Below, piece after piece: positions 24,957 through 36,033 of a stretch of 64,000 nt of DNA. Each line of letters opens with the position of its first letter. The first letter of the stretch is position 1. The position numbers and the translations under genes are program-made. The DNA is taken from the NCBI GenBank assembly GCA_028064935.1, contig JAPTWT010000281.1, positions 1 through 64,000 of the forward strand, in the 5' to 3' direction. The notes beneath the pieces were generated by a model. It ran no database searches, had not been told where the DNA came from, and was given only the letters and a program-made list of their open reading frames with translations. The DNA comes from Gammaproteobacteria bacterium (GTDB lineage: Bacteria; Pseudomonadota; Gammaproteobacteria; Acidiferrobacterales; Acidiferrobacteraceae).

Positions 24957-25313
24957 TCCCGGTCCTTCATAGGCGCAGCCGGAGGTGCAGGTCTCGTGGA
25001 TCACGACCCGCGCAAGGCCCGGAAGCACATCCGCGAGCCGCCCCCAGACATATTGGGCAAGACATTCGCTGGTCGGATTCTCGAGGCCCGGGATATCGTT
25101 CAGATAATGGTGATCGAGGTCATCGAAGATCGGCCGGAAGGCCGCGCCGACGTCGGCAAAATCCATCACCCAGCCGCACCGCGCATCGACCAGCCCGCGG
25201 ACATGGACGTCGATACGAAACGAGTGCCCGTGCAACCGCCAGCACTTATGGCCCTCGGGCAGGCCGGGCAGACGATGCGCGGCCTCGATCCGGAAGCTCT
25301 TGAATATCTCCAT
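24918..25313 (-). CDS. queD: 6-carboxy-5,6,7,8-tetrahydropterin synthase
   Basis: The 131-residue protein has the PTPS-fold signature of QueD. The zinc His ligands are in A-A-H-R-L and L-H-G-H-S-F, the catalytic Cys in G-H-K-C-W-R (near residue 27), the acidic V-M-D-F-A-D near residue 55, and D-H-H-Y-L-N with the second catalytic His. P-T-S-E-C-L-A binds the pterin. It makes the pterin precursor of queuosine. GGAGGGG lies just before the ATG. It follows a CbbY-like gene with 15 bases between, and is convergent with the phosphatase gene. Confidence 0.9.
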   Translation of the reverse strand: MEIFKSFRIEAAHRLPGLPEGHKCWRLHGHSFRIDVHVRGLVDARCGWVMDFADVGAAFRPIFDDLDHHYLNDIPGLENPTSECLAQYVWGRLADVLPGLARVVIHETCTSGCAYEGPGSVKEGQKLGGGD

Positions 25314-25328
25314 GGTCCCCTCCACGAC

Positions 25329-26087
25329 TCACGCCCGGGCGATTTTAAGCGCCATCAGGGCATCGACATCGAGCATGCGGCCCGCAAACGCCGTCCCGGA
25401 CAAACGGACCATCGGCCGGTCCGGTTCGCCCAGGTGATCGACCACGAGCAGCGCTGCCGAGAAATCCTGCGCGCGCGTATAGTCGGTGACCGTCACGATG
25501 GTATCCAGGCCGGCGCCGGTGGCGGCGCGCAGACCGTTCTCCGAGTCCTCGAAGGCCAGGCAATCGCCGGCCGGCAATCCAAGCCCCGCCAGGACATATT
25601 CATAGACATCGGGCGCCGGCTTCTTGGCCGCCACGCAATCGCCGGCCCCCACGGTATGAAACCAGCCGCGCGCCTGGGGTCCGAGCGCCGCCCATATCGG
25701 CTCGAGATTCTTTTCCGTGGTGGTCGTGGCGATCGCAAGCTTAAGGCCCCGGTCGCGGGCCTCGGTGAGCAATCGCCGTATGCCCGGGCGCAAAGGCACC
25801 CCTTCGGTATTCAGGAGATCGCTGTAGATATCGGTCTTGCGCGCATGCAAATGCCATATAAGGACGTCCAGATCGCCCGCGGGGCGCAAATCGGGCCGGA
25901 CGCACGTAAAGAAATGGAGGAGCCGCTCCTTGCCCCCGGTGATGCCAAGCAATCGTCCGTAAAGCGTCTCATCCCACACCACCGGCAGGCCCTCGGCCGC
26001 GAACGCGCGGTTGAATGCCACGCGATGCCCATCCCGCTCGGTATCGGCCAATGTCCCGTCCACATCAAAAATCAGTGCCTTCAGCAT
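25329..26087 (-). CDS. CbbY-like HAD hydrolase
   Basis: The 252-residue protein starts with A-L-I-F-D-V-D-G-T-L-A-D-T-E (nucleophile Asp), a cap domain beginning G-H-R-V-A-F-N-R-A-F, T-T-T-T-E as motif II, K-K-P-A-P-D motif III and F-E-D-S-E-N-G motif IV. This pattern is that of CbbY, the xylulose-1,5-bisphosphate phosphatase that removes a Rubisco inhibitor, which would suit an autotroph; no Rubisco genes are in the window. The ATG with GGGGACG nearby was preferred over an earlier start. It is upstream of queD on the same strand. Confidence 0.75.
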   Translation of the reverse strand: MLKALIFDVDGTLADTERDGHRVAFNRAFAAEGLPVVWDETLYGRLLGITGGKERLLHFFTCVRPDLRPAGDLDVLIWHLHARKTDIYSDLLNTEGVPLRPGIRRLLTEARDRGLKLAIATTTTEKNLEPIWAALGPQARGWFHTVGAGDCVAAKKPAPDVYEYVLAGLGLPAGDCLAFEDSENGLRAATGAGLDTIVTVTDYTRAQDFSAALLVVDHLGEPDRPMVRLSGTAFAGRMLDVDALMALKIARA

Positions 26088-26149
26088 CTCGTCCCCTATT
26101 TCAAGGTATCGCTCAAAACCGGCCACGCCCCCGCCCGTCGGACCCTTTC

Positions 26150-26178
26150 TTGCATGCCCCTGTGCTTTCTGGTATAGA
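26150..26178 (+). promoter_or_regulatory. sigma-70 promoter of dksA
   Basis: TTGCAT (26150-26155), a 17-base spacer and TATAGA (26173-26178) lie about 50 bases before the dksA start. This is the strongest promoter match in the intergenic region shared with the divergent cbbY-like gene. Confidence 0.65.
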
Positions 26179-26228
26179 TTCGCGCTTGCTCGCAAGCCCT
26201 ACCATTGTCTCGAGCGCAGGAGTAATCG

Positions 26229-26669
26229 ATGGCGGTCACGAAGAAGAAGGAAGTTCAGACTCTGCTGCATGGCATAAAGCCTTATTCCGTCGCCGAGGGC
26301 GAAGAATACATGAATAGCCGCCAGCGCGAACACTTCCGCAAGGTTCTGCTCGCCTGGAAGGCGGAACTCATACAGGAAGTCTCGCGCACCATGCACGCCA
26401 TGCAAGACGAGACCGCCAACCATCCGGACCCGAATGATCGCGCGAGCCAGGAAACCGACATGTCGCTGGAGCTGCGCAATCGCGAGCGCGAGCGCAAATT
26501 GATCAAGAAGATCGACGAGGCCGTGAGTCGCATCGATGCCGACGATTACGGGTATTGCGAGAATTGCGGCGTGGAAATCGGCGTGCAGAGGCTCGAGGCG
26601 CGACCCACCGCCACCTTGTGCATAGACTGCAAGACCTTGGACGAGATCCGCGAAAAACAGATGGCTTGA
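26229..26669 (+). CDS. dksA: RNA polymerase-binding transcription factor DksA
   Basis: The 146-residue protein has a Lys-rich N-terminus, the coiled coil with the D-x-x-D-x-A tip (D-P-N-D-R-A-S-Q), and a zinc finger C-E-N-C...C-I-D-C near the C-terminus. It binds the RNA polymerase secondary channel and with ppGpp lowers rRNA promoter activity while raising amino acid genes. Its length and the basic leader are like those of other DksA proteins. GCAGGAG precedes the ATG and a good promoter lies about 50 bases upstream. Confidence 0.93.
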   Translation: MAVTKKKEVQTLLHGIKPYSVAEGEEYMNSRQREHFRKVLLAWKAELIQEVSRTMHAMQDETANHPDPNDRASQETDMSLELRNRERERKLIKKIDEAVSRIDADDYGYCENCGVEIGVQRLEARPTATLCIDCKTLDEIREKQMA

Positions 26670-26790
26670 GGGTGCGGGGCGGCCCGCGGGTGCGCACCGG
26701 CCCCTCGCGCCGTGACGTCACCCGGGAGAAACGGACTCCGGGTCGGCCGGTCGCCACAGGCCTGGTTATGAAAGGACCGAGGGGTCGGCT

Positions 26791-27462
26791 GTGATACACG
26801 CCTTCATCCATGCCCTGGCCGGCGCGATGCTGCTCATGATCCGCCAGACGGGCTACATCGGCATAGCGGCGCTCATGATGCTGGAGAGCGCCTGCATCCC
26901 CATCCCCTCGGAGGTCATCATGACCTTCTCGGGCTATCTGGCGTCGACCAAGGCCCTGGGCCTTTTCGGGGTCATAGCGGCCGGCACCATCGGCAACGTG
27001 GCAGGCTCGCTTGCCGCCTATGCCCTCGGGGCCTACGGCGGGCTGCCGTTTTTGCGCCGCCACGGCCGCAAGATCCTGATATCGCCCCACGACCTCGACT
27101 CCGCGCACGCCTGGTTTGCGCGCCACGGCCACGCGGCGGTGTTCCTAGGCCGCCTGCTGCCCATCCTGCGTACCTTCATATCGCTGCCGGCGGGCGTGGC
27201 GCGCATGCCGCTTGCGGCGTTCATCGCCTATTCGGCGGCCGGCTCCCTCGTCTGGTGCGCGGTTTTGGCATGGGTCGGTCTGCGCCTTGGTCAACATTGG
27301 CAGGCGCTCTCGCCCTATATGCACGGCGTGGATAATGCCGTGGCCGGCGGCCTTATGGTGTTCCTGGTCCTTGCCGTGCGCCGCCATCGACGCGCGGCTC
27401 GCAAGCCCCCTATCGCCGGTGATCAACGAAAGCCAGGGGCCGAATCCAACGAACGGATCTGA
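26791..27462 (+). CDS. DedA family inner-membrane protein
   Basis: The 223-residue protein (GTG start) has the VTT/DedA domain: E-S-A-C-I-P-I-P-S-E near residue 35 with the conserved acidic and Pro residues, G-N-V-A-G-S-L-A-A-Y, then F-L-G-R-L-L-P-I-L-R-T and P-A-G-V-A-R-M. DedA proteins are half-transporters or lipid scramblases that translocate undecaprenyl phosphate or other lipids and maintain proton motive force. The C-terminal 35 residues are basic and not conserved. It lies between dksA and acs in one direction, so it may share a transcript with acs. Confidence 0.85.
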   Translation: MIHAFIHALAGAMLLMIRQTGYIGIAALMMLESACIPIPSEVIMTFSGYLASTKALGLFGVIAAGTIGNVAGSLAAYALGAYGGLPFLRRHGRKILISPHDLDSAHAWFARHGHAAVFLGRLLPILRTFISLPAGVARMPLAAFIAYSAAGSLVWCAVLAWVGLRLGQHWQALSPYMHGVDNAVAGGLMVFLVLAVRRHRRAARKPPIAGDQRKPGAESNERI

Positions 27463-27478
27463 TATCGGGAGATAAACC

Positions 27479-29451
<1,973 letters not shown>

Positions 29452-29455
<4 letters not shown>

Positions 29456-30429
29456 CGCCCTTTAGGGCCCCGGTCTGGGCCCGCAATCCCCACGCCCAGA
29501 CCGTGCTCGGGGCGCTGAAAGACCGCGCCCGCGGCGAGGTCTTGACGCGCGAGCGCGTGACGCTGCCCGATGGGGATTTCCTGGACCTGGACTGGCTCAC
29601 GCCCTCGCCACGCACGGGCCCCACGGTGCTCATACTCCACGGGCTTGAAGGCTCCTCGCGCTCCCCCTATATCACGCGCCTCTTGCGTCATTGTCGGGGC
29701 GCCGGCTGGAGGGCCGTCGTCATGCACTTTCGGGGATGCAGTGGCGAGCCCAACCGCCTCCCGCGAGGCTATCATGCCGGCGAGACCCAAGATCTCCAGG
29801 CGATCGTCGATCTCTTGACGCGCCGCCACCCCGAGGGCGTGTGCGCGGTCGGCTATTCGCTCGGGGGCTCGGTGCTATTGAAGTGGCTCGGCGAGCGCGG
29901 CGAACAGGCGCCGCTCAAGGCCGCGGCCGCCGTCTCGGTACCCTTCGAGCTCGCGAGCGCCGCGCGTCGCCTGGACAGCGGGCCATCGCGCCTCTATCAA
30001 TGGGTACTGTTACGCTGGCTAAGGCGCTCGCTGGCACGCAAGGTCCGGGCGCGGGGCGGCGACGTGCGGTTTCTGAAGGCGCTGCGCGACTTCCGGGCCT
30101 TCGATGGTGCGGTGACCGCCCCCCTGCACGGCTTTCGTGACGCCGACGACTATTACCGGCGCGCCAGCTGCCGTCCCTATCTTCGTTATATCAGCGTCCC
30201 GACACTGCTCGTGCAGGCCGAAGACGACCCGTTCCTGATGCCCGGCAGCACACCCACCGCGGGCGAACTCGCGAGCGCGGTGCGCCTGGAGCTCTATGCG
30301 CAAGGGGGGCATGTGGGCTTCATTGCCGGAGGTACCCCGTGGGCGCCACGTTTTTGGCTGGACGACCGCCTGGGGGCCTTTCTCGGGCCTTACATGCATG
30401 AGGCCCGCGTGAGTCCGCGGGCCTCATAA
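29452..30429 (+). CDS. YheT-like alpha/beta hydrolase
   Basis: The 325-residue protein is of the YheT/ABHD1-3 family: W-A-R-N-P-H-A-Q-T at the start, [20 protein letters not shown] near residue 85, the nucleophile Ser in G-Y-S-L-G-G-S (near residue 140), the acid in A-E-D-D-P-F, and His in G-G-H-V-G-F. Known members are esterases or lipases of unsettled substrate. ATGA overlap with acs indicates coupling. The last codons lie within a perfect GC-rich inverted repeat. Confidence 0.85.
30400..30425. terminator. 10-bp stem-loop at the end of the yheT-like gene
   Basis: GAGGCCCGCG-tgagtc-CGCGGGCCTC is a perfect 10-base-pair stem with a 6-base loop, inside the last codons of the hydrolase gene. 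No T-tract follows on either strand, so it may act as a weak or bidirectional terminator between the converging genes, or only protect the 3' end. Confidence 0.4.
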
Positions 30430-30438
30430 CCCAGCCGC

Positions 30439-30945
30439 TCAGGGCTTCAGCAGATCAAAGCCGTGCTGCTCGAGCTGCATGATGCGGATCACGCCGCCCG
30501 GCACCACCGCCGCCTGCGGCAGGAGCTTCGGGAGATGCCCGGTCTTGGCCTTGATCCCGAGCATCGTCATATGACAGGCATCGAACTCCACGCCCTGGGC
30601 ATTCAGGCTCTGCACGCGCAGCTTGAGGGGGCTGTTGGCAAACAGCATCTTGAGCCCGGGCCCATAGGCCACGACCACGATCTGGATCTTGTCGGAACCA
30701 AAGTAATTCAACACATTGGCGACGTTCGAGAGCGCGAGACTCCAGCGATGCGGATTGCCTTGATCGACCTGCACGACCAGATGCTCCTTGGCGAACGGGT
30801 GCGAATGGATGAATTGCGGCTTATTGAAGTCGTAATGATGGAATAGCGTCCAGTTCTCGGCCAGGGCCGGCACCGCCAGAACCCCGGAGGCCAGGATCAC
30901 GAACAACCATTTGCGCAGGACTGCCATTTTACGTAGGGCTGCCAT
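30439..30945 (-). CDS. exported DsrE-like protein
   Basis: The 168-residue protein has a signal peptide (A-L-A/ENW cleavage near residue 30) and a DsrE/F-type alpha/beta domain: L-V-V-Q-V-D-Q-G...S-L-A-L-S-N-V-A-N-V-L, I-Q-I-V-V-V-A-Y-G-P-G, and V-E-F-D-A-C-H-M-T-M with a single Cys near residue 122 at the position where DsrE carries persulfide. It may carry sulfane sulfur in the periplasm, like the rhodanese here. AAGAGG is about 6 nt before the chosen ATG. It is convergent with the hydrolase gene. Confidence 0.75.
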   Translation of the reverse strand: MAALRKMAVLRKWLFVILASGVLAVPALAENWTLFHHYDFNKPQFIHSHPFAKEHLVVQVDQGNPHRWSLALSNVANVLNYFGSDKIQIVVVAYGPGLKMLFANSPLKLRVQSLNAQGVEFDACHMTMLGIKAKTGHLPKLLPQAAVVPGGVIRIMQLEQHGFDLLKP

Positions 30946-31144
30946 AGAACCTCTTTTGAGCGTGGTGTGGGTCATCCTGGGGTGGTTCAGGCAATCCTGC
31001 TCGACCCCCCTCGTATTATCGCCGGCGCATTCCCGCGCCCGCCGCCAGTTAGTCGCCCTACCGCCGCCGGATCTTACGCCGGCGGGTGCCCCGGATCGGG
31101 CCCCCCGGACCCTCCGGCCCGGGCGCCACCGATACCCGCCGCCC

Positions 31145-32173
31145 TCAGGGCCGCGTGCCGACTACCACCGCCTCGCGCCCTTCCAGGAAATCATAGACCT
31201 CGGGCACGAGGCCCGCGCCCCGGAAGGCCTCCGCGATCTCGGAGGGACTCAGGAAATGGTTGCCCTGGACATGTTCGGTCAGGTTCTGGAAGGCCACCAT
31301 GCGCCGTCCCGGTTCGCGTAAGGCGGCGCGGTCCGCGGGCCAATGCGGCTCCCATATGACCGCCGCGCCCCCGGGCTTCACGTGATCATGCAATATTCGG
31401 AACACCGTATCCTTTTCGTCCCATACGTGATGCAGGGCGCGATTGAGCGCGATGATGTCGGCCGGCTCCGGGCTCTCGAAACCATAGATGTCGCCCTTGG
31501 CAAAACGCACGCGGTCAGCAAGACCCGCGGCCTCGGCGCGCGCCTGACCCTGCCGGATGTTCTCATCGAAGCCGTCGATACCAAGGCACCGCAGGCCCGG
31601 ATAGGCGCGCGCCAGGCGCATGAGATACCAACCGTTGCCGCAGCCGAGGTCTATGACGAATCCACCGCGTCCCGCCGCCCGTTCATAGACGGGAACCGCC
31701 GGCATAATGGTCTTTTCAAAGACCGGCCCGAACTGGGCCTCGAGCATGGGCCCAAACCATGGGAGGATGGTGGCGCGCTCGGCGAGCACCGACTCCCCGG
31801 GACGTTCCCCGGTCTTCATGAGGCCGGCGGCGCGCTCGGCGATATGCGCCGTCAGCACCTCCTGGACGGCAAAGGGCATGAGCGTCCCGGGCGCCTCCGG
31901 CAGGAACGCCCGTCCGAGCTCGGTCAGCACAAACCCTCCCGGTTCTTCATCCAGAATCCCGAACGCATAGGCCGCGTCGCACCAGCGCACGACATAGCCC
32001 TCATCCGCGCCCGCGGCCTTCGCAACCGCCCTGGCATCGGCCCGGCCGAGGGCCGCCATGGCCTGCAAAAGTCCGCCGCTCAGGCCCACATAGGCGGTCG
32101 CCAGGCGCACCGCGCCTTGCATGTCTTTCATGATGGTCTCGCGCAGACCAAGAGACGCGGGAGCGCCTTCCAT
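31145..32173 (-). CDS. SAM-dependent methyltransferase with winged-helix N-terminus
   Basis: The 342-residue protein has a helical, winged-helix-like N-terminal domain (T-A-Y-V-G-L-S-G-G-L-L-Q-A-M to about residue 90), as in small-molecule O-methyltransferases, then a Rossmann core with V-I-D-L-G-C-G-N-G near residue 180, L-G-I-D-G-F, R-F-A-K-G-D-I-Y-G and K-P-G-G-A-A-V-I-W-E-P. The substrate is unknown. A strong ribosome binding site (GAGGAGG) precedes the ATG. It lies downstream of the pnp terminator on the same strand, with its own transcription likely. Confidence 0.75.
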   Translation of the reverse strand: MEGAPASLGLRETIMKDMQGAVRLATAYVGLSGGLLQAMAALGRADARAVAKAAGADEGYVVRWCDAAYAFGILDEEPGGFVLTELGRAFLPEAPGTLMPFAVQEVLTAHIAERAAGLMKTGERPGESVLAERATILPWFGPMLEAQFGPVFEKTIMPAVPVYERAAGRGGFVIDLGCGNGWYLMRLARAYPGLRCLGIDGFDENIRQGQARAEAAGLADRVRFAKGDIYGFESPEPADIIALNRALHHVWDEKDTVFRILHDHVKPGGAAVIWEPHWPADRAALREPGRRMVAFQNLTEHVQGNHFLSPSEIAEAFRGAGLVPEVYDFLEGREAVVVGTRP

Positions 32174-32220
32174 AATTCCCTCCTCGCCACAGTTTCTATC
32201 ACGGGCCGGTCATTGGCCCC

Positions 32221-32259
32221 AAAAATGACAGGGGGCGCGCAGAGTGATCCGCCGCCCCC
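32221..32259 (-). terminator. terminator after pnp
   Basis: Read on the minus strand, GGGGGCG and CGCCCCC form a 7-bp stem around a 15-base loop that itself can pair partly; TGTCATTTTT follows. It lies about 30 bases after the pnp stop and would end the rimP-to-pnp operon. Confidence 0.6.
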
Positions 32260-32291
32260 TCTCCTATCGCGCTGCCGCGTCGAGCCGCTCG

Positions 32292-34376
32292 CTAGCCGCC
32301 CTCCACCGCCTTCATGCTCAAGCGGATGCGGCCCTGCTTGTCGACCTCCAGGACCTTCACGCGTACCGTCTGACCCTCGGCGAGCTTCTCGCTCACGTTC
32401 TCGACACGCTCATGGGATATCTGCGAGATATGGACGAGCCCGTCCTTGCCCGGAAGGATGGTGACGAATGCCCCGAAGTCCATGAGCTTCGCCACCCGCC
32501 CTTCATATACCATGCCGACCTGCACCTCGGCTGTGATCTGCTCGATGCGGTGACGCGCCTCCTGGCCCGCGGCGTTGTCCACGGACGCGATCTTCACGAC
32601 CCCGTCGTCATCGATATCGATGGTCGCACCGGTCTCCTCGCACAGGGCGCGGATGGTGGCGCCACCCTTGCCGATCACATCGCGGATCTTTTCCGGATTG
32701 ATCTTGAAGGTGATGATGCGCGGCGCATACTCGGACATCTCCTGGCGCGCCTCGCCTATCGCTCCGTTCATGATGCCGAGGATATGCAGCCGGCCGTCGC
32801 GCGCCTGCTTCAGGGCGGTATCCATGATCTCGCGGTTGATCCCCTCGATCTTGATGTCCATCTGCAAGGCGGTCACGCCCTCGGCGGTCCCGGCCACCTT
32901 GAAGTCCATGTCGCCCAAGTGATCCTCGTCGCCCAGGATATCAGTCAGCACCGCGAACCGGTCGTCTTCCTTGATGAGCCCCATGGCGATACCCGCCACC
33001 GGCGCCTTGGTCTTCACGCCGGCATCCATCAGAGACAGGCTGGTTCCGCACACCGTGGCCATCGAACTCGAACCGTTCGACTCGGTGATCTCGGAAACGA
33101 CGCGCAATACGTAGGGGAACTCCGCCAGGTCCGGCAGCACCGCCGCGATCGCGCGCTTGGCCAACCGCCCATGGCCGATCTCGCGGCGCTTGGGGCTGCC
33201 CACCCGCCCGGTCTCGCCCACTGAGGATGGCGGGAAATTGTAATGCAGCATGAACGGGTCCTTGCGCTCGCCCTCGAGGGCATCGATCATCTGTGCGTCG
33301 CGTCCCGTACCAAGTGTCGTGACCACCAGCGCCTGGGTCTCGCCGCGCGTAAAGAGCGCCGAACCATGCGTGCGTGGCAACACACCGGTGCGGATCGTGA
33401 TCGGGCGCACGGTCTTGTTGTCGCGCCCATCGATACGCGGTTCACCGCTCAGGATCCGCCCGCGCACGATGCGCTTCTCGAGCGCCCCGAAGGCCGCGAG
33501 CACCTGATCGGCATTGGGCTTCGGGGCCTCTCCGGCAAGCTCCGCCACCGCCTTGTCGCGCAACTCCGCCACGCGATCCTGGCGCGGCAGCTTCTCGCGG
33601 ATCTGATAGGCGGCCGTGAGCTCGGCGCCGATCGCGGTGGCAAGCACCGTGGCAAGCTCGGCATCCTTCGCCGGCGGCGTCCAGTCCCAAGGCTGCACCT
33701 TGGCCTCGGCCACCAACTCGTCGATGGCCTGGATTACGGCGCGCATCTGCTCATGGCCGAACAGCACCGCCCCCAACATCACATCCTCGGGCAGGACCTT
33801 GGCCTCCGACTCCACCATCAAGACGGCGTTCCGGGTGCCGGCCACCACCAGATCGAGCGCCGAGGTGGCGAGATCCGACATCCCCGGGTTCAGAAGGTAT
33901 TGGCCGTCGCGATAACCCACGCGCGCCGCCCCCAAGGGACCCTTGAACGGCATGCCCGAAAGCGACAGCGCGGCCGACGCCCCGATGAGCGAGATGATGT
34001 CGGGATCGATATCGGGATCCAGCGACATCACGGTGGCGATAATCTGTACTTCATTGGTGAACGACTTCGGAAACAGCGGGCGGATCGGGCGGTCTATGAG
34101 GCGGGAGGTCAGGATTTCCTTTTCCGAGGGGCGCCCCTCGCGCTTGAAAAATCCTCCGGGGATACGTCCGGCGGCGTAGGAGCGCTCCTGGTAATCCACG
34201 GTCATTGGAAAGAAGTCGCGATCGGGCGCGGACTGCCGCATGCCCACCACCGTGACCTGCACGACCGTGTCACCCATGCTGGCCATGACGGCGCCCGTGG
34301 CTTGGCGGGCAATCTCCCCGGTTTCGATCTTGACCGTATGGTTGCCATACGGGAACGTCTTTGTGATTTTACCCAA
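32292..34376 (-). CDS. pnp: polynucleotide phosphorylase
   Basis: The 694-residue protein has two RNase PH domains (F-P-Y-G at the start, [16 protein letters not shown], then the second active site with F-T-R-G-E-T-Q and N-F-P-P-S-S-V-G-E), a KH domain ([10 protein letters not shown]) and a C-terminal S1 domain (G-M-V-Y-E-G-R-V). It degrades RNA 3' to 5' and is part of the degradosome. The TTG start has GGAGG 9 nt upstream; longer in-frame starts overlap the rpsO 3' region. It is the last gene of the operon. Confidence 0.93.
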   Translation of the reverse strand: MGKITKTFPYGNHTVKIETGEIARQATGAVMASMGDTVVQVTVVGMRQSAPDRDFFPMTVDYQERSYAAGRIPGGFFKREGRPSEKEILTSRLIDRPIRPLFPKSFTNEVQIIATVMSLDPDIDPDIISLIGASAALSLSGMPFKGPLGAARVGYRDGQYLLNPGMSDLATSALDLVVAGTRNAVLMVESEAKVLPEDVMLGAVLFGHEQMRAVIQAIDELVAEAKVQPWDWTPPAKDAELATVLATAIGAELTAAYQIREKLPRQDRVAELRDKAVAELAGEAPKPNADQVLAAFGALEKRIVRGRILSGEPRIDGRDNKTVRPITIRTGVLPRTHGSALFTRGETQALVVTTLGTGRDAQMIDALEGERKDPFMLHYNFPPSSVGETGRVGSPKRREIGHGRLAKRAIAAVLPDLAEFPYVLRVVSEITESNGSSSMATVCGTSLSLMDAGVKTKAPVAGIAMGLIKEDDRFAVLTDILGDEDHLGDMDFKVAGTAEGVTALQMDIKIEGINREIMDTALKQARDGRLHILGIMNGAIGEARQEMSEYAPRIITFKINPEKIRDVIGKGGATIRALCEETGATIDIDDDGVVKIASVDNAAGQEARHRIEQITAEVQVGMVYEGRVAKLMDFGAFVTILPGKDGLVHISQISHERVENVSEKLAEGQTVRVKVLEVDKQGRIRLSMKAVEGG

Positions 34377-34419
34377 CGCGCTTGTCCTCCGCTTCGATGC
34401 TCTTTTGGGGTGTTTCGCC

Positions 34420-34689
34420 CTACTTGCGCAGGCCAAGTCGCGCGACGAGGTCGCGGTAACGACCGGTATCCACGCGTTTTAGATAATCGAGGAGCTTACG
34501 CCGCTTGCCGACCATGCGCAGAAGACCCTGGCGCGAGTGGTTGTCCTTCTTGTGGACGGCGAAGTGCTGCGAAAGCTCATCGATATGGGCCGAGATCAGC
34601 GCCACCTGTACCTCCGGGGATCCGGTGTCGGCCTCGCCCCTCCGGTATTCCTTGATTACCTGCGTCTTTTTTTCGACCGTGAATGCCAT
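34420..34689 (-). CDS. rpsO: 30S ribosomal protein S15
   Basis: The 89-residue protein is S15: T-G-S-P-E-V-Q-V-A near residue 22, [20 protein letters not shown] near 45, and L-D-Y-L-K-R-V at the end. It binds the 16S rRNA central domain early in 30S assembly. The position between truB and pnp is conserved across proteobacteria. The short gap to pnp means the two messages are made together. Confidence 0.96.
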   Translation of the reverse strand: MAFTVEKKTQVIKEYRRGEADTGSPEVQVALISAHIDELSQHFAVHKKDNHSRQGLLRMVGKRRKLLDYLKRVDTGRYRDLVARLGLRK

Positions 34690-34738
34690 ACCGCCCTCGC
34701 TGACCCGAAATATTCCGAGAAAAGGATAAACCGCTATT

Positions 34739-35650
34739 CTAACCGCGTGCGTCCATGGGCTCAACATGCGCAGGCGCCCCGACCCATAGGCGCTTGGGGC
34801 GGATCTCCCCGGCCGCCACCGACCACCCGATACCGAGGAACACCCCCGAATCGTCATACAAACGGACCCAACCCTCCTGTTCCCGGCCACCGATGTGCAC
34901 GCCTTGCCCGCGCATGACGGCGCGCGCCAGGAAGCCCGGCAACACCACCGACGGCAGACCGGTGAGCGCGGCGTCACTCTCGAGCAAGGCGGTATCGAGG
35001 CCGACATCCGCGAGCGCCACGGCCTGATCGATGGTAAAACGCCCGACCGCGAGCCGGCGCAACTCCGTGACATGCCCCCCGCAGCCCAGGGCCTCACCGA
35101 GATCGTGGGCCAGGCTGCGCACATAGAAACCCTTGCCGCAGGCGACATCGAGCGTGAGCACCGTATCCTGGCGATCGATGATCTCGATGCCGGTCACGAC
35201 CACGCTGCGGCTTTCGGGCTGCGCCTCGTCACCGCGCCGGGCCCGCTCGTAAAATGGCCGGCCACCCTGCTTGATCGCCGAAAACCGGGGGGGCGTCTGA
35301 TCGATGCGACCAATGAAACGACCCACCGCCTCGCGCAGGGCGGCATCGGACACCGCCACCGGGCGGCGCGCCACGACCTCGCCCTCGCGATCATAGGTCG
35401 TGGTGCTCACCCCGAGCGTGATCGCGACCCGGTAACGCTTATCACTGTCGACCAGAAACGAGGCGGCCTTGGTGGCCTCGCCAAAACACAGCACCAGCAC
35501 GCCGGTCGCCAACGGGTCGAGGGTCCCCGTATGCCCGCCCTTGCAGGCGCGCAGGCGGTGGCGCGCCTGCGCCAAGGCCTGCGTGGAGCTAAGGCCCAGC
35601 GGCTTGTCGAGGACCAGCAGGCCGTCACGGCGCGCGCACGGGGCCTTCAT
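34739..35650 (-). CDS. truB: tRNA pseudouridine(55) synthase
   Basis: The 303-residue protein has G-L-L-V-L-D-K-P near the start, [12 protein letters not shown] with the catalytic Asp near residue 45, Y-x-V-x-I-x-L-G, and a C-terminal PUA-like segment. It makes pseudouridine at position 55 of the T arm. Its ATG overlaps the rbfA stop (TGATG). It is co-transcribed with infB and rbfA, as in most proteobacteria. Confidence 0.94.
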   Translation of the reverse strand: MKAPCARRDGLLVLDKPLGLSSTQALAQARHRLRACKGGHTGTLDPLATGVLVLCFGEATKAASFLVDSDKRYRVAITLGVSTTTYDREGEVVARRPVAVSDAALREAVGRFIGRIDQTPPRFSAIKQGGRPFYERARRGDEAQPESRSVVVTGIEIIDRQDTVLTLDVACGKGFYVRSLAHDLGEALGCGGHVTELRRLAVGRFTIDQAVALADVGLDTALLESDAALTGLPSVVLPGFLARAVMRGQGVHIGGREQEGWVRLYDDSGVFLGIGWSVAAGEIRPKRLWVGAPAHVEPMDARG

Positions 35651-36033
35651 CAGCCGTCACCCTCCTCGCCGCGTTCACGACGCGCGCGGTCGAGAAGCGC
35701 ATCGATCCGGAAGCCCTGGTCGACCGAGGGGTCGTAGGCAAACACCAGATTGGGCACGATGCGCAACCTGAGCCGGGAGGCGAGTTCGCGGCGCATGCGC
35801 GGTACCGCGGCATTCAATTGCGCCACGGCCTCGCGCGCCGCGGCCTCGCCCCGGTAGTGCGTGACATAGATGCGCGCCTGCTTCAGATCCGGGCTGACAT
35901 CGGCCTCGGTGAGCGCCGCCGAGCGCACCTGTCCCTCATCGATCTCGCTCAGCACCCATTGCGCGGCCTCGCGCAACACGAGCGCGCCGACCCGCGCGGC
36001 GCGCGATCCGGATTTGGGCGCGTGACGTCTCAA
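35650..36033 (-). CDS. rbfA: ribosome-binding factor A
   Basis: The 127-residue protein has the RbfA KH-like fold: R-V-G-A-L-V-L-R-E near residue 15, [17 protein letters not shown], and [11 protein letters not shown] near the end. It assists 16S 5' end maturation and 30S assembly. Its ATG overlaps the infB stop by four bases. The Arg-rich C-terminal extension is normal. Confidence 0.92.
   Translation of the reverse strand: MRRHAPKSGSRAARVGALVLREAAQWVLSEIDEGQVRSAALTEADVSPDLKQARIYVTHYRGEAAAREAVAQLNAAVPRMRRELASRLRLRIVPNLVFAYDPSVDQGFRIDALLDRARRERGEEGDG

Noticed and set aside
33243..34655. Plus-strand open frame across pnp and rpsO
   Set aside because: Antisense shadow of two certain genes.
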